This document shows positions 34,619-46,734 of a DNA stretch of 64,000 nucleotides, one piece after another; within the stretch, counting starts at the first letter, position 1; the number at the start of each line of letters is the position of its first letter. The DNA lies in assembly GCA_038503035.1 (NCBI GenBank), contig JAVSML010024616.1, positions 713,391-777,390 of the forward strand, given 5' to 3'. This stretch comes from Crocodylus rhombifer (Eukaryota > Chordata > Crocodylia > Crocodylidae). Position numbers and translations under genes: made by a program. The notes beneath the pieces were generated by a model that saw nothing but the letters and a program-made list of their open reading frames with translations, was not told the origin of the DNA and did no database searches.

Positions 34619-36915
34619 GTGTGCTCTACAGGGGGGAAGCTCCCCGCAGGCAAACTCCAGCTAGGGTTTGGGACCAGGGTGGGGGCGGTAAACACCCCTT
34701 CCCACACTCAAACTTACTGCTGGCTGCAACTGTGGACTTGGATTTGTAAATCCAAGAGGCACCTAGAAGCAGGAACAGGAAGCAATGAGCAACTTGCAGG
34801 AGTCCTGCTGCTGTGATTCTAGACTGCAAATCCCAGAGACCTTGGGGACAGCAGGAAGAGAAAGCTAACACACCGGCCATACTGGCTACATGCCAGGGAG
34901 CTGTGCTCTAGTAACCCCAGGCTTCTAGCCTGAGCTACTGCAGGCATGTGATTGCATTCTATGATTCAAAGGTAAATGTCTATTCACTTCTGCTTCAGTT
35001 TAATCTGTGCAGTTTAAACTAACCTGCAAAGACTGAATCGATTCAGCCTCAGGCTTTCTGACCATCTTTATTTAGTCATGATGCTTGGCTCTGCCTTGGG
35101 CTGTACTTCTCTTGTGTACTTAATAGGTCTAATCAAGAAAATAATCTGCTATATTTTCACAAATAATATCTACTTTTGTTAAAATGAGAGTCCCTTTACA
35201 GTATGTTGTGTATCTCTTCATAATACAAGTCTTTAATTATGGTATTTCCTAACTTTTGAGAACTTGGCTTTACAATTTTAAATACTACAATGCACAGTTT
35301 TTTCCTAACAAACTGAAACAACTTAAAGAAAAAAAAAAAAAATCAATCCAATTGAAAAACTGAAAGGTTGATCTACTTCCCCTTTCCCATGGCTCATCAG
35401 TAGTGTTAAAAACCTTTGGACACAGAGCACAAACATCTGCAACTTGAACTAACAGTAACATAGCTATAATACACCTGTCCGTGGTCCAGCTAGTACAAGA
35501 TGGGGGAAATATTGTACTAGCATGTAACACAGCTATTTATTGGTGGCAGACAACTGGCAAGAAAAAAAAGAATCCTGGGTTCTAGAACCTAAAGGAAGTT
35601 TTTCTAGCAGTTACAATGCCCCTGTTGCAACAGACTCTCCAACCTACCTAATCCTGTTCCTTCCCTGTCTTGGCACAACTCCTGCCCAGACCCGCATCCA
35701 GCCTCTTCCCATACCAGATGACTCTTCATCTTCATCCACTGCTTTAAAAAAAAAAATTCTCCTCATTTGCTGACTTGATACCAGCAAGGACAGTACTGAA
35801 AACACAGGTGTGTCTTTCTGGTCCCACTTCCAGTTCCTGGCATCACTGCAGTCTCCAGTTGCTATAAACCTGTAACAGGAAGCATGGGTCCTCCAACTAT
35901 GGAGGTCATAGCTCAAGCTAAGCATGCTGTGTGAGTCTGGCAGCTGAGCAAAGAAGAGCTGCTAGGAAGCCAGAAGGCTAGAAACAACAAGGATAGGAAT
36001 TGCGCCAGGGGGTAGTGACTGTCTAGGAGCTAGCTACACTGCAGTAAGCAGCTAAGGGAGCAGACAGCTAGGTAAACCAGAAGCAAAGAACTGCAAGCAG
36101 TTAATCTAAGCCACCACAGAGAGGGTCACACTGGTAATCAGGCCAAAATGGAAATCCCTGTGTGTAGACAGAGATCTACCTGACAGGACAAGGTGGGGCT
36201 TTGGCGCACATAAGCCCAGTCCCCAAGAGAGAGCAGACACCCTGGGGTTAGCCTCCCTTTTTCACTAAAATAATTCCAACAAGATGTGGCAGGAAAGTGA
36301 AAAGGAAGAGAATCCCAAGGAGTGAGAGTAGAGGCAGGAGTCAAATGGCCACTAGGGGGTGTTAAGGCCACCTGTGGGCCCTGATCTTGTCAAAGAACCA
36401 TTACACAAAAGATCCTACTCAGCCCGAAGACGCAGCATTCTCAGTCCATATGGGACTCTTTGAAGAAAACAGCTGATCAACTCAAAAATCTTTACTGAAC
36501 ATGTATGAACTGCAGTTTTCAGAGGTTTACAACTTGGCCAAACTTAGGGAATTTTTTAGTGGAACAGAAAGAGGTATATCAACACTAGAATGACTGTCTT
36601 TCCAAATTTGAAGTCCTCATTCCAAAGCATTACATTCAGTAGAGCTTTTCAATGAAATGCTGTAAGTATGTTTAATGCAAGAGAAACATTGTGTTCCCTC
36701 CTCTCCTTATTCTAAAGTAGATGAGCCATTTCCATTAGATTGTCCAATAAAATCCAGCCTGAAGCAAACACCTGGCATGGAATGCTTCAGCCCAAATTGT
36801 TAATGGTTGGCAAAATTATAAGCAAATTTTGGCAAAAATAAGCAAACAAAGGGTCTTACAATGGAAAACGCTTGATCATTTACTTTGCTGACAATAATAA
36901 GCATAAAATGTCACT
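34619..36915. other. Unassigned intron sequence
   Basis: 34620-34920 is GC-rich without motif; 35318-35342 contains poly-A. 35930-36400 is a purine-rich block with several GCAGCTAAGG/AGCTAGG-type short repeats and open frames on neither strand; it could be an old LTR but no paired end or primer site was found. Confidence 0.4.
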
Positions 36916-37099
36916 TAGGGTGTCTATACAGGAGCGCAGAGGCTGCTCTGATGCACTGGAATTCCAGCACATCAGAGCAGGCTCGAATATTAAGGAATGC
37001 TGATACAGGAGACGAGGTGGTGTTTTAATAAGAGCAGCTCTCTGAGCCGCTCTAATTAAAGCACCACTCTGCACTCCCAGAGCACATGTAAAGGTGCTC
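36916..37099. mobile_element. MITE with internal palindrome (TAGGGTGTC type)
   Basis: Starts TAGGGTGTCTATACAGGAGC; the inverted right end reads GAGCACCTTTACATGTGCTC. The centre contains a palindrome, GCTCTGATGCACTGGAATTC / GAATTCCAGCACATCAGAGC (overlapping). A related fragment lies at about 7247-7300 (GGGCTCCTACACACGTGCAG, CTGCTCTGACGTGCTAGGA). Confidence 0.6.
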
Positions 37100-39538
37100 T
37101 TGTTTTTTTCAGAGTAAGATTAAGGGGGAAATAAGTATGGCATCTTTGCTTAAAAGAAAGAAAAGAAAGACAAAGAAACACTTTCCAGATCAACAGAAAA
37201 AATGTCAAGTATATATATACACACCTTATTTCAAATAATACATAGCAACAAATGATATCATGAGAAATTAATTTATTTCCAATTTCAGATTGTTAACTAT
37301 TCAGTGAAACATCATTTCATTTTACATACCTGGAGTCCATTCTGAATCCCAAAAGTCAATATGATAAATAGCACATCCTTACAGAATCATTTTGAATGAT
37401 TGTGTGAATAAAACAGTCAAAGCAGCAAAGTAAATATCTACACTAAGCAAACCAACAAAAGCGGGGACAAACAACAGAATTTCAAACATTAAGAAAAACT
37501 GTCAAAACAATGGAAAAAGATCTTTACATACATGTCAGACCAGGAAGTATGCCTTGTTAAACAAGATTCACATTCTAATGGTCACCTAAAATACCTATTT
37601 CAGAATATAGCTTCTGCAAGAGATTTTTAATATCACGTTTTCACTTGTTTCTCCTGTTTAAAAGGTCACTGAAACACTAACATGATGTGACTATGCTAAT
37701 CTCCTTGCACTGTACTACCCAGACAAATAATTTTATTACCAAAGAAAAAGATTATTCAGTACACAATATTCTTTAATTTTGCTGGAATAAAATTTACAAT
37801 AACAGTGTGACCAAGTCGCATTATACTCCATCTTGCTGAAAAGAGATGCATGTTTATGTGCAACTGTAGTTAGATGCATGCCCAGAACACAGCTGAATGC
37901 AGCACAGAAATCTTGTTGCCAAGTAATCTGTAGCCTATAACATGTGATAAAGATATTGGGCATTACTAGTTTCCTCCCTCTTCAAGTAAGCTTGATCAGC
38001 AAGTCTCTGGAGGCTATTTTTAACATGTCTACTCATTTAAAACAGAACTAAATAAAGCGATTGATACAAAAATACCTGTGACTATGGTTATAATATTTAT
38101 TATCCTAGCAATCAGCTATGTATTTTGTGTCCATTCAGTATTTTGAAGGGAGGGGGGGGAAAGCATTAGATGAGTTATTCCTCCTTTACCAGTAGGCCAA
38201 TTTGCATAAAATCAGGCCATCAAAAAGCTGCTGCTGAAATAGTTTACAACCAAAGTGACCTAATATTCCTAACTAGACAGAAAGATATACCTTTCTCATT
38301 ATCATCAGTAAAACAGTTCCTCAAATCCATCCTGCACCCATTTCTGAAGTAGATGAGACTATAAAATAAAAGTACATACTATACTATACTTTATACAATC
38401 AGCATATTCTTAAAGCTGGTGTTCTTTAAAACCAAATACTAGGGTAATCTAAAGTTACTTAATATGAAGAAATTAAAATGTTTCTACTATTGACACATCA
38501 TTTTTCCCTTCTCCAGGTATTACTTTTGCTCAAATAAACATCAGCTATATTATCTCAGATGCCATTTAACCTTGCAGGACAGAAGATACTTACAGAAGAT
38601 ACTTTTAATATAAGTTTTGTGTATTAAATGTTTTAAGATGCCTTGCTACAGTTGTTAAAAAAGGAAGTTATAAAGCAAAGCTATTTGCTTGTCTTCTTTA
38701 GTAAAGTATAAAAAATATTTCTTTTCCCAGTGAAATGAGCATTTTGACTCATGGATACTGATCTTAACTGGAAGCCACCATAGATTTGTGTGAATTAGGG
38801 TAGGAGAGAAATGTTTAACTGCTAAATGGTTTAAAGGTGTTTTTTTTTAACTATACATTGTGCCCCTGCAAATAGCTGAAGACTAGGGACTGATCTAAAT
38901 ATTTCAAATATGAATTAGTTGCTGTACTACTTAGTTTAGTCATATATTTCCAGTACCCAATGACAAAATTAAAATATTTTAATATTTAGTGTAGGAGCAA
39001 AATAACTGTTAGAATAGTTTGGAAAGAACAGCCCACCTTTTGCCCTCTTGGATTAATTCTAAAATAATTACTCAAACCTAATAAAATAAACTATTACTAA
39101 GAAAAGGATAAAATGAAAAATAAGTTTAAATTCATAAACATATCAAAAGTTATATTTCAGCTGAAATTTCTTATATTTAAGTTATAAAATATACTGATAT
39201 TCAGCAGCAGCAAATCTTTGCGTCTTAACATGAGGTACTTTTTTCACTTTTAAAAAGTAGAAGATCGGGACATGAAATTACAATTATCAACAAGCTGTAA
39301 ATAGCAAGATCATTTTAAACAAGATCCCATAACACATTTAGGCCCACCTCAAATCAGCAGAAGTTATAAAGTAAACTTTTCAAAAGAAGTATTTTTTTAA
39401 AGTAAAATGAATAAATGAAGTACCTAGCCCTTTGATTTGTTATATCACACAAATCAATGTAAGAGTTAAATTTAATTTCATTAATATAACATTTCTCTTA
39501 TTGCTAGCAAATAGTTAAGTGTGTAACTACTCATATGG
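37100..39538. other. A/T-rich intron-2 sequence close to the AKT3 ATG exon
   Basis: Apart from an AAAG-rich patch at 37155-37180, no repeat, exon or RNA gene was recognised in 2.4 kb. It is the longest repeat-poor stretch left of the exon and could hold conserved intronic elements. Confidence 0.4.
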
Positions 39539-39665
39539 GCCCCAGTTCTGCAAAGCAGTTAGGCATAAGTTTAATTTTATGTATGTGGCCCCAGTGATTT
39601 AACAGAACCACTGGCATATGTAATAATGCCTTTGAAGGATGATGGCCTTGGTGCCTGTTAGTTCC
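39539..39665. repeat. Ancient palindromic amniote repeat (tentative)
   Basis: GCCCCAGTTCTGCAAAGCAG followed by TAGGCATAAGTTTAATTTTA and CCAGTGATTTAACAGAACCA resembles a widespread reptile/bird repeat whose halves are inverted around a CCATTGACTTCAATGG core. Strongly diverged. Confidence 0.4.
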
Positions 39666-39809
39666 AAATTGTTTAGTTAAGACAAGGATTGTCTATGGAC
39701 TAGGAAAGAACACTCTAGCAAATCACAGTTTTCATACACAGCTGGTTATACAAACCATTACTGACAGTACCCTACCCTCCAGATTTTTTTAAAATGTATG
39801 AAAACTTAC

Positions 39810-39855
39810 CCCTCTTCTGAACCCAACCTTCTTTCACAATGGTAACATCGCTCAT
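39810..39855 (-). CDS. AKT3: AKT3 first coding exon (start of the PH domain)
   Basis: Read on the minus strand, the ATG at 39855-39853 opens MSDVTIVKEGWVQKR, and the exon ends with a G that starts a split glycine codon (phase 1). This is the N-terminus of RAC-gamma serine/threonine kinase. AKT1 begins in the same way but has A at residue 5 and LH in place of VQ, so the paralogue call rests on the T5 and V12-Q13 residues. AKT3 is a cytosolic/membrane-recruited kinase whose PH domain (about residues 5-108) binds PIP3 downstream of PI3K; only the first strand of that domain is encoded here. The donor, GTAAGT at 39809-39804, is a near-perfect consensus. The base at -3 of the ATG is A, and no other ATG occurs in the UTR of this exon. 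The rest of the protein lies beyond the left edge. The gene identity is well supported; the isoform is not determined. Confidence 0.95.
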
Positions 39856-39965
39856 GATGGCTCCACTCTGAACCTTCAACTCAAAGGAATACTCTTTTGA
39901 GTTATCAGCTTGAGTGTGTGGCTTCTCTTCTGCTGTCCTTCCCAAAATTCTACAGATGAGTCAGC
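39856..39965 (-). other. AKT3: AKT3 5' UTR part of the ATG exon, with splice acceptor
   Basis: Upstream of the ATG, 110 bases run back to a strong acceptor: a T-rich tract (minus strand, about 39990-39968) ending in TTCCTTCCAG, so the exon starts at 39965. An acceptor here means at least one non-coding exon lies further upstream (to the right). The UTR contains no upstream ATG. The exon boundary is inferred from the splice consensus. Confidence 0.8.
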
Positions 39966-41094
39966 CTGGAAGGAAGTGTTAAAAAAAGAATTTGTTTCCA
40001 TTCTTGCTGATCATTCAGCAACTACAACCACGTCTTTGTTAATGTCCTCCACTGACTGACCCCATAATTAAAAAAGCTGCTTTTTAAAACTATTTTTGAA
40101 TAGCATTATAAGGAAAGTATTCCTCTGGTCTTGTTATTATGGCAAGTTTTAACAACAAGCAGAACTTTCAACTAAAATAGAGATGTAGCACACTATCAAA
40201 TGCATTGCTACCCCATATACAAAATGTCAACAGTAGAGTTATCTTGTACTAGTATTTGAAGTGAATTACAGGAGGCTTTGAGATTGGACTCAATATACTT
40301 TAACACTCTTGTAACTGCCACCAGTTTGAACATACATTACACTAGGAGTTAATGCAGATCCATTACTCCAAAATAACTGACACAATAATCACTATTACAG
40401 CATTACAACACTAGGCAGGATGGCAGAGCAGGTAAAAGTCTAGTTGTTTTGAACAAACAGCTATCCCCCAGGATAAAAGGCACGTACCTACACCAATGTA
40501 TTTTCACTACCAATTGTTTCTGTGGTAACTACAACAGATTCCAGTAAATTACTCCAGTACTGGGTAGATATCAAGTGCCCACTCTTTTTTACACCAGTTT
40601 GTTCTCCATGTAGTGTCAAAGCCAGGCCTATAGTACCTTTTATTACTTTCACATTTGTCACAGTCAATGTAACTCTTAATTAGTTTTATTTGTAAAATTT
40701 CAGAAAAATATCATTTTGCATTTATTTTAAATTTAATTTTAAAATGCTAGATGCCCAGTTCTTATGAACAACAATCTCAATTAGTGTGCCAAGAACATAA
40801 AACGGAAGAAAAGCTGGTCCTTAAAAGTATTTCAGGTCTTGAGCATCTTACATATTATGGGTAAAAGGTTATTCTTCACAACCACTGAAATTGGCTTTTA
40901 AACTGATTAACCATTCAAAAAAGTTTAAAAACAACATTTAGAATCTTATTTCTGTAAGCTTAATTTTCTATAAAATACAGATGCCACAGACATTTAATTT
41001 CCTTAACAGAAACATACAATGTGCAAAATAGTTCTACTCTAAGAGCACAAAGTAATAAAGTCGATTATTACTTCAGTTCATATTAACCAAAATT
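39966..41094. other. A/T-rich intron-1 sequence next to the AKT3 ATG exon
   Basis: Contains the acceptor polypyrimidine tract at its left edge. Nothing else recognised. Confidence 0.5.
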
Positions 41095-41382
41095 CTAATA
41101 TTATAAAAGCCTGTCTATAACGCTTTATTCACACTCTGATTGGCTGATGGAAACAGCCAATCAGAGTGCTCCAAGTATGGGACAGCACCGCCATGATTCC
41201 AAAGTCACACCAAGGACCAGAGGGTGGGGGAGCATTGGCTCTCCCACGCGGGTCCCTGCCAGCAGCAGAACAGCAGCAACATAGGGTGTTAGGTGGCGGC
41301 ACTCCTTCCCAACCCCCTCCCCACCGCCCCCTATCATTTTTGACAGGCAATTGGGTAGTAACAGGCATAATTTTATAACTAG
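41095..41382. mobile_element. Helitron-like element with CCAAT palindrome, copy 2
   Basis: Starts (T)CTAATATTATAAAAGCCTG and ends TTTTATAACTAG, where CTAG is a Helitron-type 3' terminus. The two ends are also imperfect inverses, so a TIR element is possible. 41132-41146 (CACTCTGATTGGCTG) and 41154-41168 form a perfect 15-bp inverted repeat around 7 bases, carrying ATTGG and CCAAT. Flanking bases are not the usual A and T of a Helitron. Confidence 0.55.
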
Positions 41383-41388
41383 GTAGGC

Positions 41389-41596
41389 CAGCAGTCAGCA
41401 ACCTTTTCAAGCTTTGGGCCAGAAAGACTCACTTTTGTTCGGAGTTAGGCAAGTGGGTGCTAGGAACCTGCTACCACCACCAATCCTTCTCTCCATAGCT
41501 GTACAGGTAGAGCAGATGCAGCTTCTTCCTGCAGCAACACAGGGAGACTTCCAGCAGCCAAAGCCCCTCTAGTGGGACACAGGTTACCAACCCCTG
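41389..41596. mobile_element. hAT-like MITE
   Basis: The left end CAGCAGTCAGCAACCTTTTC and the inverted right end CAGGGGTTGGTAACCTGTG are hAT-style. The interior is the GGCCAGAAAGACTC type common in this class. It directly follows the Helitron-like element. Confidence 0.6.
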
Positions 41597-42899
41597 ACCT
41601 AGGGTATCTGTCTTCCCATAGTTTTCAAGAAAGAAGGAGCCAAGAACATTTTTCCCCAGTGAATGTGTATGATAGAAATGTACATCAGAGTGCTGGTGGC
41701 AGCCTGTTGAATGAGTGAAGAAAAACAAGATGATGTGATCAGCTGTGTTTCCTTCAGCTCTGAATCAAAACTATACCACTGAATAGCTAACAAAGTTATA
41801 TGTTACTGGTTTGATATGTTTATTACCAGTTCATAGTTTCTTGATGAAAGGTTATGCTTATTTGGATACTGTGCTTTGCCAAATAAAATCTTGTGCAATT
41901 ATTCTTAAATTTGTATGTAAATACACTAACATAGTAAAACAACAACATATAAATACTGAAGCAAGTGCATTGAATAATTTGATGTTTTCAATGTATTTTT
42001 TCAGAGATAAGTAAACAGAACTACTGTTTTAGCCTCCTTTTTGTTCAAATACATCAATCATTAGCACACTGTACAAAGCCCTGAAATCCTGTAAATTTTT
42101 ACATGAAAGTTTTAAAAATTAAGGGATGGCCAAAAATGCCGAAAGAGATCCCAACAAAGATGTCTAATGCAGATGCCAGAAACTGCTTGGTAAAACTTGT
42201 CTATTATGATGTTCCTATTTAACTGCAAGACTTTTTTTTTTAGGATCAAAGGGGCAGTTCCTCATCTAGTGAAAAATTGACCCAAGGCTTTTAATGCAAT
42301 GTACAACTGCTGTACTTAAATGTTCATCTCTTCAGCTTGAAGAGTTAAGGGTATTTCTTATGTAGCAGTCAGTACAATAGAAATTAACAAAATGTTATAT
42401 TTGTGTAGTCTTATTCTCTCTGAAGACAGTTTGTTAGCAATTTTCCTGGATTATTTTATGGGTTTTGGCCACTGATCAGACTTTCTGTTTCAGAGATTTT
42501 GTTTTGTAGTTCAGATTATTTTTATATGTACAATCGAATGAGAGCGCTTATTGTTTATGCAGTTGAGTTCTAAATGTATAATTGTTTGAGAGAGTTTTAA
42601 AGCTATCAAAAACATAAGAAGTTGTATATACAAAAGAAATATTATTTTGGAAAAATGTCTAACTTCAGTTTGACTTTCCCCAAGGGATTTTCATTCCATT
42701 ATTTAAGAAAACTAAAATGTCATTATTACTGCAATAGTTGATAGGCATGGTGATTTATTGTAAAATACAAACCAGATAAAAGTGTTACATGTAAGCTTAC
42801 TCAAGGTTATTTGCATTGCAACGTTTTTCCCACTTTGGCAAATTTAAAATATTTTCCATTTGTGTTGTGTGTGAAGGATTATGCAATAGTTTATGAAAT
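41597..42899. other. A/T-rich intron-1 sequence
   Basis: A poly-T run lies at 42231-42242. No exon or repeat recognised. Confidence 0.4.
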
Positions 42900-43629
42900 C
42901 AGCATTTCCCAAACTTCTTGTACCTGGGAGCACAATTTTTTTTAAAAAAATATTGGTGGTACATTACACGCTTACACCCAAAAAGATACACTTTCTCCCC
43001 CAACATGTATAACATTCCATTTACGTGCCAAAGGAAATCATAGCAGCGCTAAGATCCAGTGGTAAAAAAATAACTCCCTAACTTTTCTCAATTGCTCAGC
43101 ACCCCAGTTAAACATCACGGAGATGTAAATTCAAAAAAAGATATAGAGGTGCAGCCTTGAGGATAAAAAGAAAAGAGAATCACTGACCTAACTGATGCCA
43201 CTTGAGGGTGGCAGGAGCTCTTCTCTACTCTTTCCACTGTCTGTCCCCTCTTGACCCCTGCTCTGCCCCTGCTGCTGAGGCTACTCCTGCAGGGTCTCAC
43301 ACACCAGCAACCACACCCATGGCCCCAGCAGTGTGGAAGGAAGGGAGAGGATGAATGGAGTCACAGCTCCGTCTGTGTGAACCACCCACTCATAGAAAAA
43401 TGCATTCTTGGGAACATGGTTAGTGGGGTGGGCGGGGGTGACAGCATAGGGACTGCCTGGGGAGCAGAGAAGGGTGGGGGAAGGTAGAAGTGGCTGTGCC
43501 AGAGGAGCAGCCGTAAGTGCCTCTGGAATAGTTGGGACATGCACAAGGTGCTGGACAAGGAAAGAGAGCCCAGGGAGATCCCATGGCACACTTCCGTTGC
43601 TCTAGACTCATGCCCTTTGGGAATCACTG
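42900..43629. mobile_element. hAT-like MITE
   Basis: The left end CAGCATTTCCCAAACTTCTT and the inverted right end CAGTGATTCCCAAAGGGC pair. It is 730 bp with a GC-rich interior (43200-43600) holding several non-coding frames. Confidence 0.7.
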
Positions 43630-44699
43630 AGTTAAAAGCATCAGAGATTGGCTTCTATATTGTACAGTGTAAGAATAATCTCCTCTTCCCCCATTGTGAT
43701 CATTAAGTGCAGCCTGAGTGTAGTCTGTAGTCGTCTCAATGTTTCAATGAATGACTACATACTGAAAGCCTCCAGTGTTTCTCCACGAATTAGAAGTAAA
43801 TTAATGTTATTTAAAAGAAGTCACTGCCAGAGTAGTTTCCGATTAAATGAACCAACATCCCAATAATTTTAAAGATGTATGCCTACAGGACTTCCTCCCA
43901 TCTATACCACCCAACACTCTACTGAATTCATAGCAAAAGAACTGAAATTCATGAATTAAGCTGGATGAGAAGGTACTGTATTTATTCAAATAAGACATGG
44001 TCCCTCCCCCCCACCCCCGGCTCCTGCTCCCCAACAGCCTAAGGAAAAAAGCCCCTCGTCTTCTATTCACATACAAAGTAGAGGGGGAAACAGGCACCTG
44101 ATGAGGTCTGATACTGGCCCTGATTCTTCCCCCTGCTTCCCCTCTGCAGCTTCTGCCTCCCCATCCACCCTCTTCCCTCCCCCTTACTGTCAGGTGCAGC
44201 TCAAGCTGGAGTCTGTGCTGGGCACCAACCATAAGGAAGCTTCTTCCCCTGCCTGGCCAATCAGCAGGGCTGGCACTGCTGCATGGCCAAGCAAGGGTTG
44301 AGCTTCCATGTGCTATGCTCCAGAATGGAGCAACACAAGGAGTATCTGACAGTATGGAAGGGAAAGGGGAGAGAGACTGGAGGGACTTCAGAAAGGAAGG
44401 GACAGAGACAGGGGTAAGTTTGGGGGAGGGGCAGAGACTATGGGGAGCTAGGGTTGGAAGCAGAGGAAGGAGGTAGAAGTAGAGGTAGGAAGGTTACAGG
44501 GGAAGAAGTGGGCAGGGCAGAGGACCAGGTGGGCCATATAATTCCGTGTCCCCCCTCCCCCCAACCACTGCTTTCCTTGCTATAGCAGTGGGAGGGAGGG
44601 GAAACTTAAGACAACCCTCCAGTACTTAATTTTATACCTAGAAAATTATAACAAGTTTATAAATTTTCCATATATAGCTGCACCCGTCTAGTCTTGTAT
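43630..44699. other. Unassigned intron sequence, GC/GA-rich in part
   Basis: 44000-44300 is C-rich and 44330-44600 is GGGA/GAGG-rich. No coding motif; open frames there are compositional. Confidence 0.4.
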
Positions 44700-45690
44700 A
44701 GGTGCTCTCTAGCGACCTTAGAGCATACACGTGGTTCCAGACGCGAGGTGTGTCCCTGGGACTTGCGTGTTGGGCTGCGTTCACCCCGAGGGAGGCCCCA
44801 ACACTCACCTGTCACAACTTGATCTTCTTTTCTTCAGTGGTAGGGCCCCCCTCACAGAATCTCGCAGACCAGGTGCTGCCTTTTGCAGGCGTTCTTGGGG
44901 CTCCACCTCCCCTACACCTCAGCCATACGCCAGCCCTCAGGACGACCAGATGATGGACCGCCGGCCTGTCTCCTTGGTTTTCCCTCCTGCTCTCATCCCT
45001 TCTTGCCCGTCCCTCGATGTCTTTTTACCCTGGGTGAGAATGGAGTGTGGGGGCCATCCTCGCCTCAGCATCTGCTCTCCCCTTTTGAGGCATCACAGTC
45101 CACAGTGCTGACTCTGCTCCTCCTCTTGACCTGGAGGGGTACTTGGGGATGCCTTCCCTAGTTTGGGCTCTGTATGCCCTTCAAAATGATGAAAGAAAAA
45201 AGAAGAAAAGAACAGTCGGGGTACAGGCCTCAGCCCACCCCATTCATGGACCTGGCATCTGTGGTCCACAGGATCCCTCGACGCCGTCCTCCTTGACCCA
45301 GCTTCCCTGCCGAACTGGGTGGGTATTGCTTTTAGGGAAGCCAGGACCCTTCCTGTGGGTCCTAGCCTGGCCTCCTGTCGCGCTGACAACCCTGCCGCTG
45401 TGAAGCCTGGAGAGCAGCTTCGCCTTCTGGCTCCAACGTGGCTGCCCCCATCCCTTTTTCCACCCACCCCCAACTTATAAATCAGCTGGGCAGCTGTTTT
45501 TGATGACATCATCTGCCGGCACAGCTCCCAGCTGCAAATAAAAGTAGCTGATGAACCGCACCAGCGGCTCTTCTCAGCCCGGTGCAGCTTTTCCTGCAAA
45601 AAGTAAGCAAGCCCTCTCTTCAGGGCTTTTTGTTTCTTTCTTCAGACACCTCAGTCCTGCCTCAGGTCCCACCTTAAGAGGGTGCTCTGG
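44700..45690. other. CpG-containing GC-rich block, possible solo LTR or cryptic promoter
   Basis: This block interrupts A/T-rich intron. On the plus strand it contains a TATA-like CTTATAAATC (45474-45483), a CRE/AP-1-like TGACATCATC and an AATAAA at about 45537-45542. A short intron-like unit follows: donor AAAAGTAAGC at about 45600 and acceptor TTCTTTCTTCAG about 45 bases later. GGTGCTCT occurs at both edges (44701-44708 and 45681-45688). Promoter plus polyadenylation signal suits a solo LTR, but no TG...CA termini were found. Open frames on both strands show no domain. Confidence 0.35.
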
Positions 45691-46734
45691 AACCTCTGTT
45701 AGTCTGCCCCTGGGACAATCGCATCTAATTATTGGGGGATAATCTTATATCCAGGGTCATTTTATATTCATCAAACTTCACCATACTAAAGAATGACTAA
45801 AAACGTCACAAAACTAAAGAATGGCCAGGGCCATAGATCAGTCCCTATATACAACTATTAAATTATAAGTTGCTGTATTTAAATGTAAGAATAAATTTCT
45901 TCCAATAAATCTTAATTAAATGTGTAGCTAAAATAGGTGAAAAAAATTAATATAGAGATACAGAGATTAAAATAAAGGCTGCACTCAAACTACTTTTTCT
46001 CAAGTCATTTGCAGATATTTGTAACCTTTACAACTAATAAAAATATTCCTTTATTGCTTTAAGAAAACATTTTTATTCCATCAAAAGCCTACACAACGGT
46101 GTAATTTGTTTGATTTTCTAGAGTAACTCAGTGCGAGAAATTTCAAAATTCACCTTACTGTGACATTTTATAGAAAAGATGTGAGACTGCCCCTGTACCC
46201 TAATAGGCAAGGAGTTATGGGTGGGGGACTTTGAGGGCCTAATGGAGATCTTAGACATAAGCAGGGTAAAACATGTTATACGGGTGTGCCCATAAATACA
46301 CATAAATCTGCAAGTACACAAACTTCAGCTTTTTCAAGAGTTTCAATATCGAAATTCCATCTTTTGGAAAAAAACAAGGCCTTTGCTATTTTGCAAAATA
46401 ATGTACTCAGCTTTGCTGCTCCAACACATTGGAAGCTATAGAGGAAATGGTCCTGAAAGAAGCTGCTATATTGATTATTTGTACCTCTCCTCCCCACAAT
46501 CCTTTCTCCGCCCCCAGCAAGTCCACCTTATAGTAACAGGAGAGAGGTGAAAAGCGTACCCTTCTACAAATTTGGGACATTCAAGTGGATTAAATCTCAA
46601 TTTAAAACATTCCTTTCAAGTGTTTTGAGTGGAATGACAGTTTGTTTCACTGAAGAAAAAAACAGCAGTTGGTTTGATTAGAGAGAAAAAGTGCCAAGGA
46701 TATTAAAGATTTCCCATGACTTCTTAAACTGGTG
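45691..46734. other. A/T-rich intron-1 sequence
   Basis: No feature recognised. Confidence 0.4.

Noticed and set aside
34111..34707. 198-codon minus-strand open frame
   Set aside because: Spans the Helitron-like element's GC-rich interior and its hairpin; Ser/Pro/Ala-rich with no domain.
35930..36400. Possible LTR with a TTGCGCCAGGGGG segment resembling a primer-binding site
   Set aside because: No paired LTR, no TG...CA ends, no target duplication and no gag/pol nearby.
1..39809. Possible AKT3 exon 3 or later exons on the minus strand
   Set aside because: Looked for the residues after KRG (EYIKNWRPRYFLL type) and saw none; AKT3 intron 2 is known to be very long in vertebrates. By-eye search, not exhaustive.
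39856..39965. Transcription start directly at the ATG exon
   Set aside because: The sequence upstream is a clear polypyrimidine tract and AG acceptor, so splicing from an upstream exon is more likely, although an extra promoter cannot be excluded.
45093..45599. 168-codon minus-strand open frame in the CpG block
   Set aside because: No recognisable domain, no splice or start context, and the opposite strand is equally open.
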